A program made the position numbers and the translations under genes. Shown piece by piece: positions 13,888 to 26,705 of a DNA stretch of 64,000 bases. The DNA comes from Margaritifera margaritifera. Lineage: Eukaryota > Mollusca > Bivalvia > Unionida > Margaritiferidae. Numbering within the stretch: position 1 is the first letter of the stretch; every line of letters begins with the position of its first letter. Below the pieces are notes generated by a model. The model was not told the origin of the DNA and did no database searches. It worked only from the letters and a program-made list of their open reading frames with translations. The stretch lies in contig JAQPZY010001244.1 in NCBI GenBank assembly GCA_029931535.1, positions 682,001-746,000 on the forward strand, in the 5' to 3' direction.

Positions 13888-15271
13888 AGAGATGTGTGTG
13901 TGCGTGTGTGTGTATATCAAGATCAAGTATCAATTTAATTTGTATGCTGCGTCTGAATAAATTTCTAGTTGAATATATCGAATTCAATTATAATAATTGC
14001 TAATGTTTTAGTAAAAGACCTTAGAATGCTTTATATTTTGCTTTCTCTGCTAGCCAATATGGAAATAATTATTGGAAGAAATTGATATGGAAGCAAATAT
14101 ATCAATAACAATGCCTTATTTGTCACATGTTCGCGTTGAAATTAGTAATGGTAACTCTTCGGTTATCCTTTTAACTATTCCTATATAGTGAGGCTGAAGT
14201 AATATAAACATGTCCAAGATTGTCAAACTTAACCTGTTCAAAATCTATAAGCTGTAACAGTACCATTAGGAGAATGTCATGCATAGAATATACATTGAGG
14301 TAACATCGCTAACAATGTATGTTTAACATTTATATTGACGGCCAATCTCGGCTACTTCCCCATTTTTATGGCTAGTCGTGATCAGTGAGTAAATTGATGG
14401 ACAGTCATTACTCAAAGTAAGGCATAGTTTAAACAAGATAGAATATTTCTAACATGGATTCATTAATACTTGACCTATATCAAAAGTGTGGCTGTTTACA
14501 TTTATTTGCTTTTTTTTTTTTTAGATGTATCATATGCTAAATATATTTAAACACATTTAAGTCCCGATAGACACAGAAACTGAAAGAAAGAAAGATACAT
14601 ATATACACCTACATACATATATGACGATGTATGAATAAATAGATAGGTAATAATATAAAGTGCACACATTAAAGTTATAACGTAGTTACTTTGAGAAATG
14701 TCGAGCAATATTCCTAAGGTGAATCAAGTTTTTCTAGTTTAACCAATATGGCTAAAAGTACTTACCTAATTTTACACGAGATTATAGTTCAATTCTAGTA
14801 GCTCAAGTTTCCGTATGAGGCCGAGTTTCCAATCGCTGTAGTCTTGAATTATGTTTGATAGGTTTCTCGTTTCTTGAAGAGTAAGCGAGTTTTTATAGTG
14901 ACATATAGATGCGCCTGTATCTTTTGTTGTCATCCTTTCTTCGCTAATTTCTCTCTCCAACTAAATACCGTAAATGACTTAGAAATAAAAAGAAAACACG
15001 CCTTGGAAACATTCAATAAGTACGACCTCCATGTGTGTTATAACTCGCTATTACACATCTTAATCCAACACTAAAGGCCCAATAGTCGATAAAACAGTAT
15101 CGTTAGATATCGTTTGAATATACAATTAGCCCTTTGCCCCATTAAACTTATCATTTTAGATATAATTGTGTTGGTCATTCATATATTAATCTTCAAATTT
15201 TCAAATTCAAAAGATGAATAAGTAGTGAACTTTGTATATTGTTTTGGTACAGTACAAAAGCGGGGGTGTTC

Positions 15272-15420
15272 TTACATGAGACCACGTAACATCGAACGTG
15301 TGTGTGGTTGTCGTTTCTATTTACAAGAGACCACGTAACATCCAACGTGTGTGTGATTGTCATTTCTATTTACACGAGACCACGTAACATCCAACGTGCG
15401 TGTGGTTGTCATTTCTATTA
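15272..15420 (+). repeat. 49-bp minisatellite, three copies
   Basis: GAGACCACGTAACATCCAAC followed by GTGTGTGTGGTTGTCATTTC starts at 15278, 15327 and 15376, with few changes between copies. Confidence 0.93.
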
Positions 15421-15771
15421 AGTTGACCTCACAATTTGTTTATAATTACACTGTAAACTTCTAATTAAGTATGATATACGTAGAGAGTGAGACTAACCTG
15501 TATACATGAGGCAAGATGGGTAGAAAAGCAAAACTGCATCAACTGCTATGGGCAGGGAAAAACCCGAATTAATATTTACTAAGACTTAAAGATGGTTTTC
15601 TTTAATGGTATCTGACATCTTATTTCATTATAAATTCAGCAACTTAAGTAGATAGATAGATAGATAGGTACATAGGTAGATAAATATATATACTATTGCC
15701 GCCATACAAATATTTCTGATACACAGGCCAAGGCAGGGAACGTTCGAAGCATCACATGCCCAATCCAAATG

Positions 15772-15773
<2 letters not shown>

Positions 15774-15851
<78 letters not shown>
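15774..15851. repeat. (TA)n microsatellite
   Basis: About 38 TA units. Confidence 0.97.
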
Positions 15852-15852
<1 letters not shown>

Positions 15853-15953
15853 CTACATGATTTAATAGACTTCTTGGACATGTAGCTCATAACTGAAGAA
15901 GAGTCCCATATAATGTTTAGACATATTCCTGGGTAACGGTAATAATGTTTTAG

Positions 15954-15954
<1 letters not shown>

Positions 15955-15994
<40 letters not shown>
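15955..15994. repeat. (CA)n microsatellite
   Basis: About 20 uninterrupted CA units. Confidence 0.97.
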
Positions 15995-15996
<2 letters not shown>

Positions 15997-16290
15997 TTGT
16001 CTTAATGTCCTCTCAACAAAAATTCTGACAATAATGAGACTCTTATTTTGCTATTTTTATTGTCTTTTTTTACTGAAACTTTCTCCACGTGTATCACTGA
16101 GATGATCCGATACCACGAACGATCTGATGGATTCTAGAATGCAATTTATTCTAACGGGTAATAAAAGCAAACAAGTTCCAAAGCTAAAAACGATGACAAT
16201 ACAACTGAAAAAAAACTTCATCAATGCCAGCATAAGATGCGTCATAAACAATAGTATATACATTCAACATGGGTATGCAAGCGCGTTATG

Positions 16291-16443
16291 CAGTGGCGTA
16301 CTAATGGTAAATGGCGCCTGAGGCGACGATGATGGCCCAAAGGGCCAGAATACGATGCCCGAATTTTTATCAGCTGTTATGTGGCGCCCCAAGACTTCTG
16401 GCGCCAGGGGCAAACCTCCCCCCCCCCCCTTAGTACGCTACTG
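16291..16443. mobile_element. hAT-type MITE with perfect 8-bp target duplication
   Basis: 153 bp with terminal inverted repeats CAGTGGCGTACTAA and CAGTAGCGTACTAA (one mismatch). Both flanks are GCGTTATG (16283-16290 and 16444-16451), an exact 8-bp duplication as left by hAT transposases. The inside is GC-rich with a C10 run and no ORF, so it is non-autonomous. Confidence 0.85.
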
Positions 16444-16534
16444 GCGTTATGGAAAATATTTTGCATCAATTTAACAAAACCTATTACTGTATTGGTTGTG
16501 GTTTTAAAATATCAATTTTTAATTTGATACGAGT

Positions 16535-16730
16535 GTAGCCGAGAGGGGGAGGGGCAATGGCCCAGAGGCCCGGCAATTTCTATGGGCCCGCCGTCAACTC
16601 AGTTATAAAAAATAAGTTAATCTTTGCAGTAAATATTAAAATTATATACAAAAAATTAAACTAATTTTGGGACCCATTACTGCTCTGCCCAGGGGCCCGG
16701 AATTTCCGTCGGTGGGCCCGGTTACGAGTT
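16535..16730. mobile_element. Possible worn DNA transposon fragment
   Basis: A GC-rich block with GGCCC-type runs at both ends (GGCCCAGAGGCCCGG and GGGGCCCGGAATTTCC) around an AT-rich centre, 90 bp from the hAT MITE. The outer ends are too worn to define inverted repeats or a target duplication. Composition and style resemble the neighbouring hAT elements. Confidence 0.35.
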
Positions 16731-17066
16731 CTCATTTTACGTTATATTATAATGGGACCTTTTCTAGAAGTAGGCTGCAGTTGTACTGAACAAATTTTGT
16801 AACGTATATTTTTCTGTAAGCTTGCAAAAAGAAAATATTATAATTGTAATCTCTTAACATAGGAAAATATAAGAAAAAGGACTATAGCAACGTACATTAG
16901 TTCAACAGAGTGTAGTTCATTCATTTGTACAATTCACGGATTTAATCTTTCTGTAGCTCTTAAAGAGATCGTTCAATTCGTCTTAAAATATAGTCCATAA
17001 AATAACTTAGTATGGTATGTGGCTTTTGAATAAATTATTGTCGTCCGTTATATACTTCCCTTCACT

Positions 17067-17300
17067 TCAGGCCAATATACTTCCTAGTTGACGGTAATTG
17101 GACGCTTCCAAGAAAGTCGAAATACTAGTTACGTTGGATTCGAGTGCACAATTGGCAAATTTGTGTCGAAGTTCATCCATGGCGAAAAGGTCCCTTGCAA
17201 TTGCCAATGAAGACATAGAAACATTATCTCGTCCCAAGGATCTTGAACTTTGGAGAACTAATAGGGATGACAAAGAGAGCCGTGAACATTTTACATACCT
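17067..17300 (-). pseudogene. Possible protein-coding scrap next to the 221-bp element
   Basis: The minus-strand frame reads through LAIARDLFAMDELRHKFANC and FLEASNYRQLG to a TGA. The pattern (A..L.M.EL...C, then a second helix) is reminiscent of the BACK-type helices of BTB proteins, but that is a loose resemblance. There is no start codon and no clear splice acceptor, and the TIR element lies 70 bp upstream. Confidence 0.22.
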
Positions 17301-17369
17301 GACAGCTATATTTTACCCAACAGACTCAGGTGATCACGAACAATACCTCAGTCGTAAGATTCGAAATAT

Positions 17370-17590
17370 TACCGTCAGTACTCGCGTATAAACCGAGTCC
17401 AAATACAAACAACATAGACCCTGATCGTCAGTCGCATAATGCGCCAGCAGATCAGAGTCTACGTTGTTTGTTCTACTGATTAGTCGTTACAAACTGCATA
17501 GACCCATATCTGCCGGCGCATTATGAAACAGCAGATCTGGGTCTTTGCAGTTTGCAGTTGGTAATAGGTTATACGCGAGTATAGACGGTA
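17370..17590 (+). mobile_element. 221-bp TIR element, copy 1
   Basis: Ends are TACCGTCAGTACTCGCGTAT and, inverted, TACCGTCTATACTCGCGTAT. Inside are two hairpins in a row. The first has arms AACATAGACCCTGAT and ATCAGAGTCTACGTT around TCGCATAATGCGCC. The second has arms AAACTGCATAGACC and GGTCTTTGCAGTTT around GGCGCATTATG. There is no ORF. The TA at each end could be the target duplication of a mariner-like or Harbinger-like transposase. Confidence 0.72.
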
Positions 17591-19740
17591 TGTAATTCCT
17601 GTAGGCACCTTATGTGCGTGGCTCCTGAAATTAACCAAACTAGGCAATTTATATTATAAGCATGGATGATATGTACCTGTCTATATTATATGACTACATA
17701 CTAAACTAGTATAAGAATTTACGTTAATCATTACTAGCAGTTGTTTAGCCTTTATGTATTATGTCCTCTAACAACATATTAAACATATATCAAAATATCT
17801 ATATTTCCTATAGACTTATTTCCTTAACGTGGCATAATACAGTAGTCATAGAGATTGTCATGCGTGGCTTTGTGTCGATACATATATGAATGAGGCAGAA
17901 GTAAAGTAGACTGAACAAAACAGATCTGAACTTGATCAAATATTACTGAGTAAAACGAACAAAATCGGCAAGGTGCCCACCGAGGCCCAAAGCTGACAAA
18001 AATATAAAATCGGAGAATGCATGCCATGAAAATTTACTGGTGTTCCAATTTGAAGACTATTGACTACCACCACACCACACTCCGCACCTATCAGGATGGT
18101 TATACGCGTTTCTTTTTCTGTTTTTGTTTTCTTCCGATCGTAGATACATTTTATGAAACTATTTGATGATTGGATCAGTATATATTGGCACCATTTTTGC
18201 AATTACAAAACATTTTTATTACCATTGGGTCATCCGTTTTTTGAGCATACACAAGTAATCAATTTATTTACGTATATACATGAATGTTTTCAATTAAATT
18301 ATTCAATAAGTGTATCATTTGTCATTATACATTTTGATGTGATTGGAATCGCTTAACTTTTTTGTTAGTTTTAGTGTTGTTGCAAATGTATCTGATATAT
18401 TAATCTTAATTATAAAAGGAATCCAGTGTATTTGCGAAGCACCTATATTTTCATGTGTCACCATCACATGTATTCAATGTATACCCCTCAAGCTGTGTTT
18501 CGAACTAGTATTATTTGATAAGAGCCTTGCCTATTTTCTATAGCTTACTCTCTTCTGCTTAATCATGAACGAAAGAAAAGAGAAAGAAAAACCTTAGAAA
18601 TGTATTTTACCGCAGTAGGTTATCTAAAAACATAATTAAGAGAAGAAGAAAAAACCCCGAAAAATACAAATCCTTGGCATATTTTGGCTTATGGTTAGCA
18701 CGTGATCTTGTACTTGATGATATATTAGATACGTATATACAGACAATCAGAAATAAATAAATCAATCAATCAATAAATAAATATATAAATAAATAAATAT
18801 TGTTTTATCAACACTAACACAGGTTACTTCGGACGACTTAAGACAGATTCATACAATCAAATCGATTCTCGACACATATCTTGACGTTAAGTATTTTGAT
18901 TATTATAACTTATTCAGTACAAAATTGCAATCGAATTGTAACAAAACGTGTAATACTTTATCGGAAGTCGATGTCAAAGTTGCCCCAAATGGCCCAACCA
19001 ATCGATCTTATCGTTTGCTTTAACTGGCTAGATGTCAGTTAAAACCAGGGAATTGTTATTGATATTTTTATCAACGACATCATCTCAAATAATGAGCAAT
19101 CAAAACGTTTCTTTTATATGTATATACATTTCATGTTGTAATCGAGCAGGTATGTATCACTGCAGCTAATTCAAATGCAATAGTGAATACAAATTATAAA
19201 ATTCGCTCTTTTAGCTTTGGGATGACAACATGTCGTAAAGATAAAGTTATGAAATTTCAAGTCTTTGATTTCTCTAGACGTTGAATAAAATTACGGTAAT
19301 TATATTAGCAGCAAATTTCAACATGGAATGAAGATAAGGATCGAACAAACAAATGTTTTCTCCATACAGAAAAGACCTGTATAACGTTTGTAAAAGTTAC
19401 ATTTTGGATCATTAGCAACATTTTAAAAATAGTGAAATTGAACGACAAGGTAATTGCCTTGTGAAAGTAGCAATGAAGTCTAGAAAGAATATGTAAAAAT
19501 AAAAGCGGATAAATTGACCTTAAGCAACAGTGAAAATTCCAACAAAATCTATTGTAAAGATTTCGAGATATTTAACAATTTAATGGGAGGTTACTTATGT
19601 CAAAGATCATTAATATTCATGAATTCAGATTAAGACATAAAACAGATTAAAGATTAGCCAAAGTAAAGGAACAGATTTTCCTGGCCAAATTTTGATCAGT
19701 TACTCAAATTTTAATCTAAACCATGTAAAGGAAAAGATAT

Positions 19741-19742
<2 letters not shown>

Positions 19743-19820
<78 letters not shown>
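19743..19820. repeat. (TA)n microsatellite with short TATG end
   Basis: About 33 TA units, then TGTATGTATG; located about 190 bp before the solo LTR. Confidence 0.97.
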
Positions 19821-19821
<1 letters not shown>

Positions 19822-20011
19822 GTGTGTGTATCAAAACTGCTACCGTGTGTTCAAAAATAAATTATGCCTGATTAGAGACAGATAGTAAATAAAATAAAGG
19901 TATTGATTAAATCAAGTAAAAACATTTCTTCAAAAGGTATTATGCAAAAATATTAAACTTCATAATTGGAACATTAACATAAGAGTTTTTGTAGTTCATA
20001 TGGATTGGTAG

Positions 20012-20889
20012 TGTTACGACTAGGGGTAATGTAACAAAAGATAAGACTCAAACAAGCTTTCAAGATTTAAAACACAAATATTTAATTTCCTAAAATATTA
20101 AAATATTTCAACAAACAATCAAAGTGAAAGAATTAAAAATAACTTACAGTATAGAATATCCTTAAAAGTCCTAAATTGCTCTAAAGTTCACTGATCCGGA
20201 AGTTAATCCAAATTATTCCGAGTGAAAAATATTCCGAATGAAAACACCACTGAAGTGCTGATGTACTAACAAGAATCAGTTATATCCAAATATTATTAAT
20301 TCCAAGTAATCCTTGTGAATATAGAATATCACACAAGTTCTAGAAATGTTTCCGATAATTCCAACGGAGCTGTATAATTTTTAAAGTTTAAGTAGCAGTA
20401 CTAAATCCAAAATGTACTGTATAATAATATCTCTGAAGCAAAATATCACACAAAATGAACCAATCTCGTTAATGACCTCTCAGGCAGAACGTACTATCAA
20501 GAAGAATGACGAACGCTGCGATTACATCCTTTTATATAGTTTCTACACTGCATCTTTTAAAACAAATAATAGCCATTTCTTATTCCGTCTTAAATCAACA
20601 ACTCGGTATTTACGAACTTATTCTACTTCTAGTCAACAGAAAATGAATCACTCTCTGAATTAAGAAAGCCAGGTCAGGTCAAGGGTACAAACTCACGCGC
20701 TGTGTCACGTGACATGACTCATGCTTCAACCGACAATACTTATTTTCCCAGGACCAATGCACTGGGTTATATTGAAATTACCGTATATGTGCACTCTGCA
20801 AAACGACACCTATTAGACTATTATACAGAGGTCATAAACTAATAAAACTATTCCATTATTTAAAAGAAATTATACATAATTCCGTTACA
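20012..20889 (-). mobile_element. Solo LTR-like element with TATA box
   Basis: 878 bp bounded by TGTTACGAC and CCGTTACA (TG...CA ends forming a short inverted repeat), with GTAG directly outside both ends as a possible 4-bp target duplication. Read on the minus strand it holds a promoter-like ACTATATAAAAGG near 20530-20545 and an ATTAAA polyadenylation-type signal near its 3' end. There is no coding region and no second LTR, so it looks like a recombined solo LTR of a retrotransposon. Confidence 0.6.
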
Positions 20890-22612
20890 GTAGCATGTCG
20901 AGGGCATTCCAACATTTAGTTGTATGGCTACCAACGGTATCTATGTGACCAAGGAATTTTCTGTAACGAATCATAATTACTGGTTGTCCTAGGGCTATAA
21001 GAACAAACATACTTATAATATCTGATATGCAACATTATGCAGATGACATGCATTGTTTGGTCACAATTGCAGCTAAACTGAAGAATAATATAAAAGTGCT
21101 GATTTTTCCACATGAATGAAATTTAGTTGTTAAATTTGCTATTACTTTCAAAATCTTGCATCCGAAGATTAATTTAGCTTGCAAAAAGTCTCTGGGATTA
21201 ACATGTTTCATAGTTAAAGACTAGTTTAGGAAAAACATCATGAACATAATATACACCTTTATTTGTTTGTAATTTCTGTCGATTTCTTTATTGAGTATCC
21301 AGAACTGCTGATGGTCTTCCTTCAATGCAGACAAAAGTACATATTATTTGTTTGACAAAAAAATCTTGTAGTCACCTTGATTTCTAACCGCTTTGAAATC
21401 AAACTAATTAAATATCCATACCTTATTACTTTATGAATGACAACATTATTTATGAGTTATGTATTTAACTGCTAGTATTACAAAACTAAAAAGTCTCATG
21501 AAACTATTTTCCCATAGGTGATTCTGTATTATCTTAACCTTTATGCCACTAAGTTTGTTTCTTTCGTGTGTTTAATTTGGTAAGAAATCTTAAAACAAGA
21601 AATATTTTCACATTTACTGATGAATATTGTTTTCTCTTTCTGATTTCATCAACGTACAGATTTCACTGTCCATTACTATGTGTTTGATGTGTGCTATCCT
21701 TGCATTATAACTAATAGCAAAATATAGCAATAAAAGCCTCGATACATAATGGGGAATATTAATCTTGAACCTCAGGCACTGGGACATACAAGCTGTCCTA
21801 TTGAAAGAACGATTCCAACGCCAGAATTCTCACCACTTGTTGTATTCTTGACTAAAGGAAGGCAAAAATTACATGTGAAATTAAATATTATACTTCTTGT
21901 GCAAAATCTTTTCTTTGTATTAGGCATGACGAACTTGCTTTGAAAAGTAAGATTGGTTGAAGCGTTGAGACCTAGATTCTCGAGATTGTAACATATTACA
22001 TCAAACCATAAAAAAGATTTGCAATATATTAAGAAATTAGATATACAAATCTCAGTTATATCTATCAGATTTTGAGTTTTGTACTTATGGATTCGATTTT
22101 TTATGTGTAAATACCTCACTTCATATTATATTTATAGATTCATTACATTTTTACTACTTGCTGTTTGTGTAAATTATTTTCTACCTTCGTTTCTCATTTC
22201 AGTAATGATAGAACTTGCTGAGATTTATGTTTGAAATTTATTTTATAATAAAATGGAGTTTTGGTTGGAATCGAGTAATACAACAAATTGTGCTAAGCCC
22301 AACAACCCGAGAATGAAAAGCGTCATTAAGATAATGAGTAATGCCGACAAAGAATGTTCCACAAATGATCATTGCAACAACATTTAGAAATAACGAAGAG
22401 AGACTATATTATTTGGTTTCTAAAGAAATATATCGTATTGCTGTATTCTAGTCACATAACAAGAAATAGTCAAGAGAAAAATAATAACTTTTAACCGAAT
22501 ATTTAAGCATACGATTGAACATTTCTAAAACTAGCAAAGATAAAACCTACAGAAAATGTATCCGTGAAAAAATAATACGACAGATTAATCAGTTAAGCTG
22601 TTCAGGAACATT
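20890..22612. other. Intergenic, AT-rich, nothing recognised
   Basis: No splice-consistent exon, RNA gene or repeat family is visible. Short ORFs on both strands have no recognisable motif. Confidence 0.5.
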
Positions 22613-22693
22613 GTATGTATGTATGTATGTATGTATGTATGTATGTATGTATGTATGTATGTATGTATGTATGTATGTATGTATGTATGTATG
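22613..22693 (+). repeat. (TATG)n microsatellite
   Basis: About 20 TATG units next to the truncated LINE end at 22782. Confidence 0.97.
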
Positions 22694-22781
22694 AATGAAT
22701 ACCCTATACTCTGTGTCGATACCTATTTGGAAGAGGAATATTGAAACAACAGATCAATGTTTCGAAGAGAGATTGTAAAGA

Positions 22782-23240
22782 TCTAAACTGGAATCGAGAC
22801 CTAAACATTTACAGTATGCAAGTGTCCATACCGATCTTCAACCACTCGTTGTTTGGAAGCTTGGAAAATGTTTACCTGATAAGACTTGGTCATTTGCAAA
22901 CATTGCTCATTTAACAATGTGTTCAATTGGGTACGGGGAAGAGTATAATTGTAAACTTTGTAAAAGATTAGTTGCAGACAGAGTCAAACATCTGCTTCTA
23001 TTCTGCCTAGCCCTAAAGGATGAATGCAATATCATGTTTGAGCAAATAATAATATACTCAATAGACATAGTAGACTCAAACTGGCTTTTCTGTCAGGATG
23101 ATGACACTCTACTTCACATCCTGTTGGGTAAGAGAGTGGGAAACTTTGTCTTTTTATGGATGACCTGTCATGGCAAATATTCACCTGTTTTGTGGCTGAA
23201 GGATTAGAATTGATGTACAGAATAAAAAATGAACTTGAAC
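22782..23240 (+). mobile_element. 3' end fragment of a non-LTR retrotransposon
   Basis: An open frame from about 22784 to 23207 encodes a reverse-transcriptase C-terminal tail. It has the typical Cys/His knuckle (CKLCKR, then HLLLFCLAL) and a Trp/Leu-rich end. It is followed by an A-rich tail (AGAATAAAAAATGAAC). The frame is closed by TAA upstream, next to a (TATG)n array, so the rest of the element is missing. Confidence 0.62.
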
Positions 23241-26200
23241 ATGCTATCTGACATTTAGGTTTAATTACACGTTCACCTGGTTAGTGGACATGGAATAACG
23301 AGTGACATGAGGGCGCTTCACCTTTGGTCCTATTCTTAAACATGTCAGATATCCTTTGTGGAAATTAACATTTTTGCTGCATGTCTACCTGGGTGGTGGA
23401 CATGTAGAACATTTATGTAACTGAACTTGTATGTGTCAGTATTATAAAAAAACAACTCCCTACATCTACCAGGGGTTCGACATTTTCAACAAATGTCAGT
23501 CTTATGTTTTCTATTGTTTTAAACAAAGGTAATGTTCTTACTGTCATTTTTCTGTCTGTGCCACAAATAGCGCATGTAAGGTTTTAATATTTGAAGAATG
23601 ATGCAGTTGTGACTTATTAATTAAGACCTTCTAAAACGCCAATACACTCCATTAGCATAAGTCATAATTTTCATGATATGTCAGTGGCAATATCTCTTAT
23701 TTAACTGTTTATCATTTCAATGGCGCCTAACAACTCCTTCCGTATCTTCTGCATTTCAGTTGCAGCTTTTGTCATCAGTGTACAGAAAGAAATCTGGACC
23801 ATTCTTTGGCGATGTTTCCAATGGCATTTTGATCTTCTTCCACCAATACCATGTTGGTGACGAAATATTAAAATGTTATATTTGTCTGGATTGACATTTA
23901 GAAGGTCATTGTGTATATCAATGAGGAAAAAATTACTGCGAGTGAGGTTGATATGTATTACCTAAAATGAATAGAAAGAACTTTGTAAATGAATTAGAAT
24001 TTGCTAAACAGGTTATTGTTGTGACTATCTTTCTGTCGATTGTGGATTTGTTTTCTAATTATGTTTTACATAAGAAGAAAAAAAAAGCATTACTGCAGAA
24101 CTTTACTTTGGAGAAACTGTTTATGGCTTTCAAAACAGCCCTCTTATTCTAGTTTCCAGTTATATACTAATGTAGGTATTTAAGCAAACTCGTGCACTGC
24201 ATTAATATCTAATAACGAAGTAGAAACATGCAATTTTCTCCCTAGATGTCATTAAAACAAGATACCTACATATTATGACTCAAGTTGCTCTGTATTTCAG
24301 GCTTGATTTTCACACCCATTTTATGATGAAAGAGACAGAGAATAGCCATAATCACGAAACTAAAACCATTACACAATACCTTGCAAAGGTGGATTAATTA
24401 ATTTTATATGTATATGTATTGTAATCACAACTATCAACTGATGATGCCAATTTCAGTTTAATGATTACTGACGGAAACTGTCTTGTTACGACAATAGACG
24501 ATGCTAATTTCAGTTGAATGATTACTGACGGAAACTGTCTTGTTACGATAATAGATGATGCCAATTTCAGTTTAATGATTACTGGCGGAAACTGTCTAGT
24601 TACGACAATAGATGTCAAAAGCCAACGCAGAGAGAAAAAGAAGGGAAATGTAAATGGAGATTCGATTTTCCTTCCTCCAACCATTGTTTGCATTTAACGA
24701 AATTGTTAAAGACAGAAGAAAATGTGTGCAAATACCAAATAATGCCTTTTTCAATATCAGTAATAATAAGTATCAGTCTAATGTAATCATTATTATATCT
24801 TACATTTATTATACTGTGAATTAAGTCGTTAACACTATTGATGTAATATGTTAAATTGACTAATTCTTATTATTGTCTAAGACGGTTTTTGGATCCATCG
24901 GGTTGTAATTTTTAATCTGATTCAGGGCTTTTTTTTGCATAGCAGTGCTAAGTACAGGAATTTTTTTTGTTTGTTGTCATTATTCAATTGCTTTGGTTGA
25001 GAAAAAAGTCAAACCTAGCACGATGTTTGTTCCGCTTATTCTCTCCTTCAGCAACTTTATATTTAGGAGTCTAATGCTTTCATTTGGATTCCGTCAAACA
25101 AATATCGAAAAAGTTAGCAGGATTAGTGAATCGATACAAGTTATTGGTGTCTGTTTAGCATGATAGTGGCGTTTAGTGTATAACATGTAATATATTTAAT
25201 TGAAATAGCATATAGAACACAATTTTACATTGGCTGGTCTCATAAAAGTTCTAGCAATGCAAGTGTCCATTTTCTTCAGTGACTATTTGTACTACTGTGA
25301 GAACACAGCAAATGTTACCTATTTTTCTGCTTTAGATAGTGTTTGTTAGAAATTTTTCATCAACAACTTCGTAAGAAAGTATTTTGTGGTACGAAATATA
25401 ATACATGTTAGAACACCAGGGTTCTTTCCGCTGTTGGTTTGAATGGTATGCTCTCTAAGTCTTAGTGATTATTTTATTACAATGTAGATTTTTAGTCTGA
25501 CTATTTATTGTACAAAAGTAAAATTAGTTGTTACTACTTCTTGATACTATTAGACGTTTATTTGATAACCATTTCTCCTTACTGTACAGAATATAGCAAA
25601 ACTAATAAAGGTTTGAAAGACAATTTGTGTGGATAAGTCGCAAATCAGTGTCAAATTTTACCCAAACTTTTTAATTTTACTTTAAACATTTCGACTAAAG
25701 CAATCGTTTTCTCAGACAGAATATCAGAATATTTAATGTGTTCAATTTGTATACTTGTTTTTATCATCTGTTTATTGATGCAAATCTTTGTTACACTTGA
25801 TATTGACCAGTGCTTTATTATATTGACAAAAAATGTACAATCTAACTTTTTACGTTGCTTGAGTAAATCTCGTACGCTTGTTTACATTCAGTCACAATAT
25901 CGGTGTTTTCAGTGACCGTTTTGTTGCACAGCCACATGTATTTGACAAGTTTATTAGCTTTGCAATTTGAAAAAATATATGCATGTTCCATTGTCTACAG
26001 CTAAAACAAGGAAACCCTTAATCTGAATACCAAATAACAACGAAATCAAATTTAAAACTTACTGATTAATAAAAATAGAACTCATTATATTCTACCAATT
26101 ATCTATTATCTCCTTTGATTGCAGGCAGCCTAATACCTTTCACAAGAGAGGTGGACGAAACTCTGATATAACTGTTACCATTGTTACATGATATTTTCCA

Positions 26201-26633
26201 TGTTTATTCAGAGAAGAAATAGGATATTCCTTTTTGTATTAAGATATATTGAAGCTTTTTAGTGGAGAGGGAGGTCGGCGTGGGGATTTATACCTTTGCT
26301 CCTATTTTAAAATTATTTCAAATGATTTGCACATGCCTTTAATTGCGATTATACGGATTTATTTGATAAACGCCACCCAAAATATCTATGATAATAACTA
26401 TACAAGCAACAAATAAATGAAATAAAACGAGGGGGCATCATTTAAATCGTTACACTTAGTACTTCAGAAGCGTCAACGATAATAGTCTTCGTTTCTAAAG
26501 CAAATGCTAAAATGTGGCGTAAATTTCAATCTAAATGGAAAGACTTTAGGTGTGGAAGTCAAGTTCGTCTGGCACTGCAATAGTTACAATGTACAAAGGG
26601 GTTTCTTGTGAGTCGTTTAAGACAAACATTGTG
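23241..26633. other. Intergenic, AT-rich, one minisatellite
   Basis: Loose repeats of a CACCTGG.T.GTGGACATG block at 23270-23480 and the 57-bp array at 24443 are the only structure seen. No gene is supported. Confidence 0.45.
24443..24613 (+). repeat. 57-bp minisatellite, three copies
   Basis: GATGCCAATTTCAGTTTAAT followed by GATTACTGACGGAAACTGTC starts at 24443, 24500 and 24557. The period is a multiple of three, so a repetitive antisense ORF appears at 24394-24693. I regard it as non-coding. Confidence 0.92.
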
Positions 26634-26635
26634 TA

Positions 26636-26701
<66 letters not shown>
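26634..26701. repeat. (TG)n(TA)n microsatellite
   Basis: Short TG tract passing into about 25 TA units, directly joined to the 73-bp minisatellite. Confidence 0.96.

Positions 26702-26705
<4 letters not shown>

Larger units (their letters stand above)
15421..19742. other. Intergenic, AT-rich, DNA transposons and a possible gene scrap
   Basis: Contains the hAT MITE, the worn neighbour and the 221-bp element listed separately. A minus-strand open stretch at 17067-17273 has protein-like composition. 18720-18800 is an AATA/ATCA-rich low-complexity tract. Nothing else is supported. Confidence 0.5.

Noticed and set aside
19020..19110. Short FINDI-like peptide resembling reverse transcriptase
   Set aside because: Only about a dozen residues, no flanking RT motifs; could be chance in AT-rich DNA.
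24394..24693. Antisense ORF with three repeated 19-residue blocks
   Set aside because: It is a by-product of the 57-bp minisatellite; no motif or splice context.
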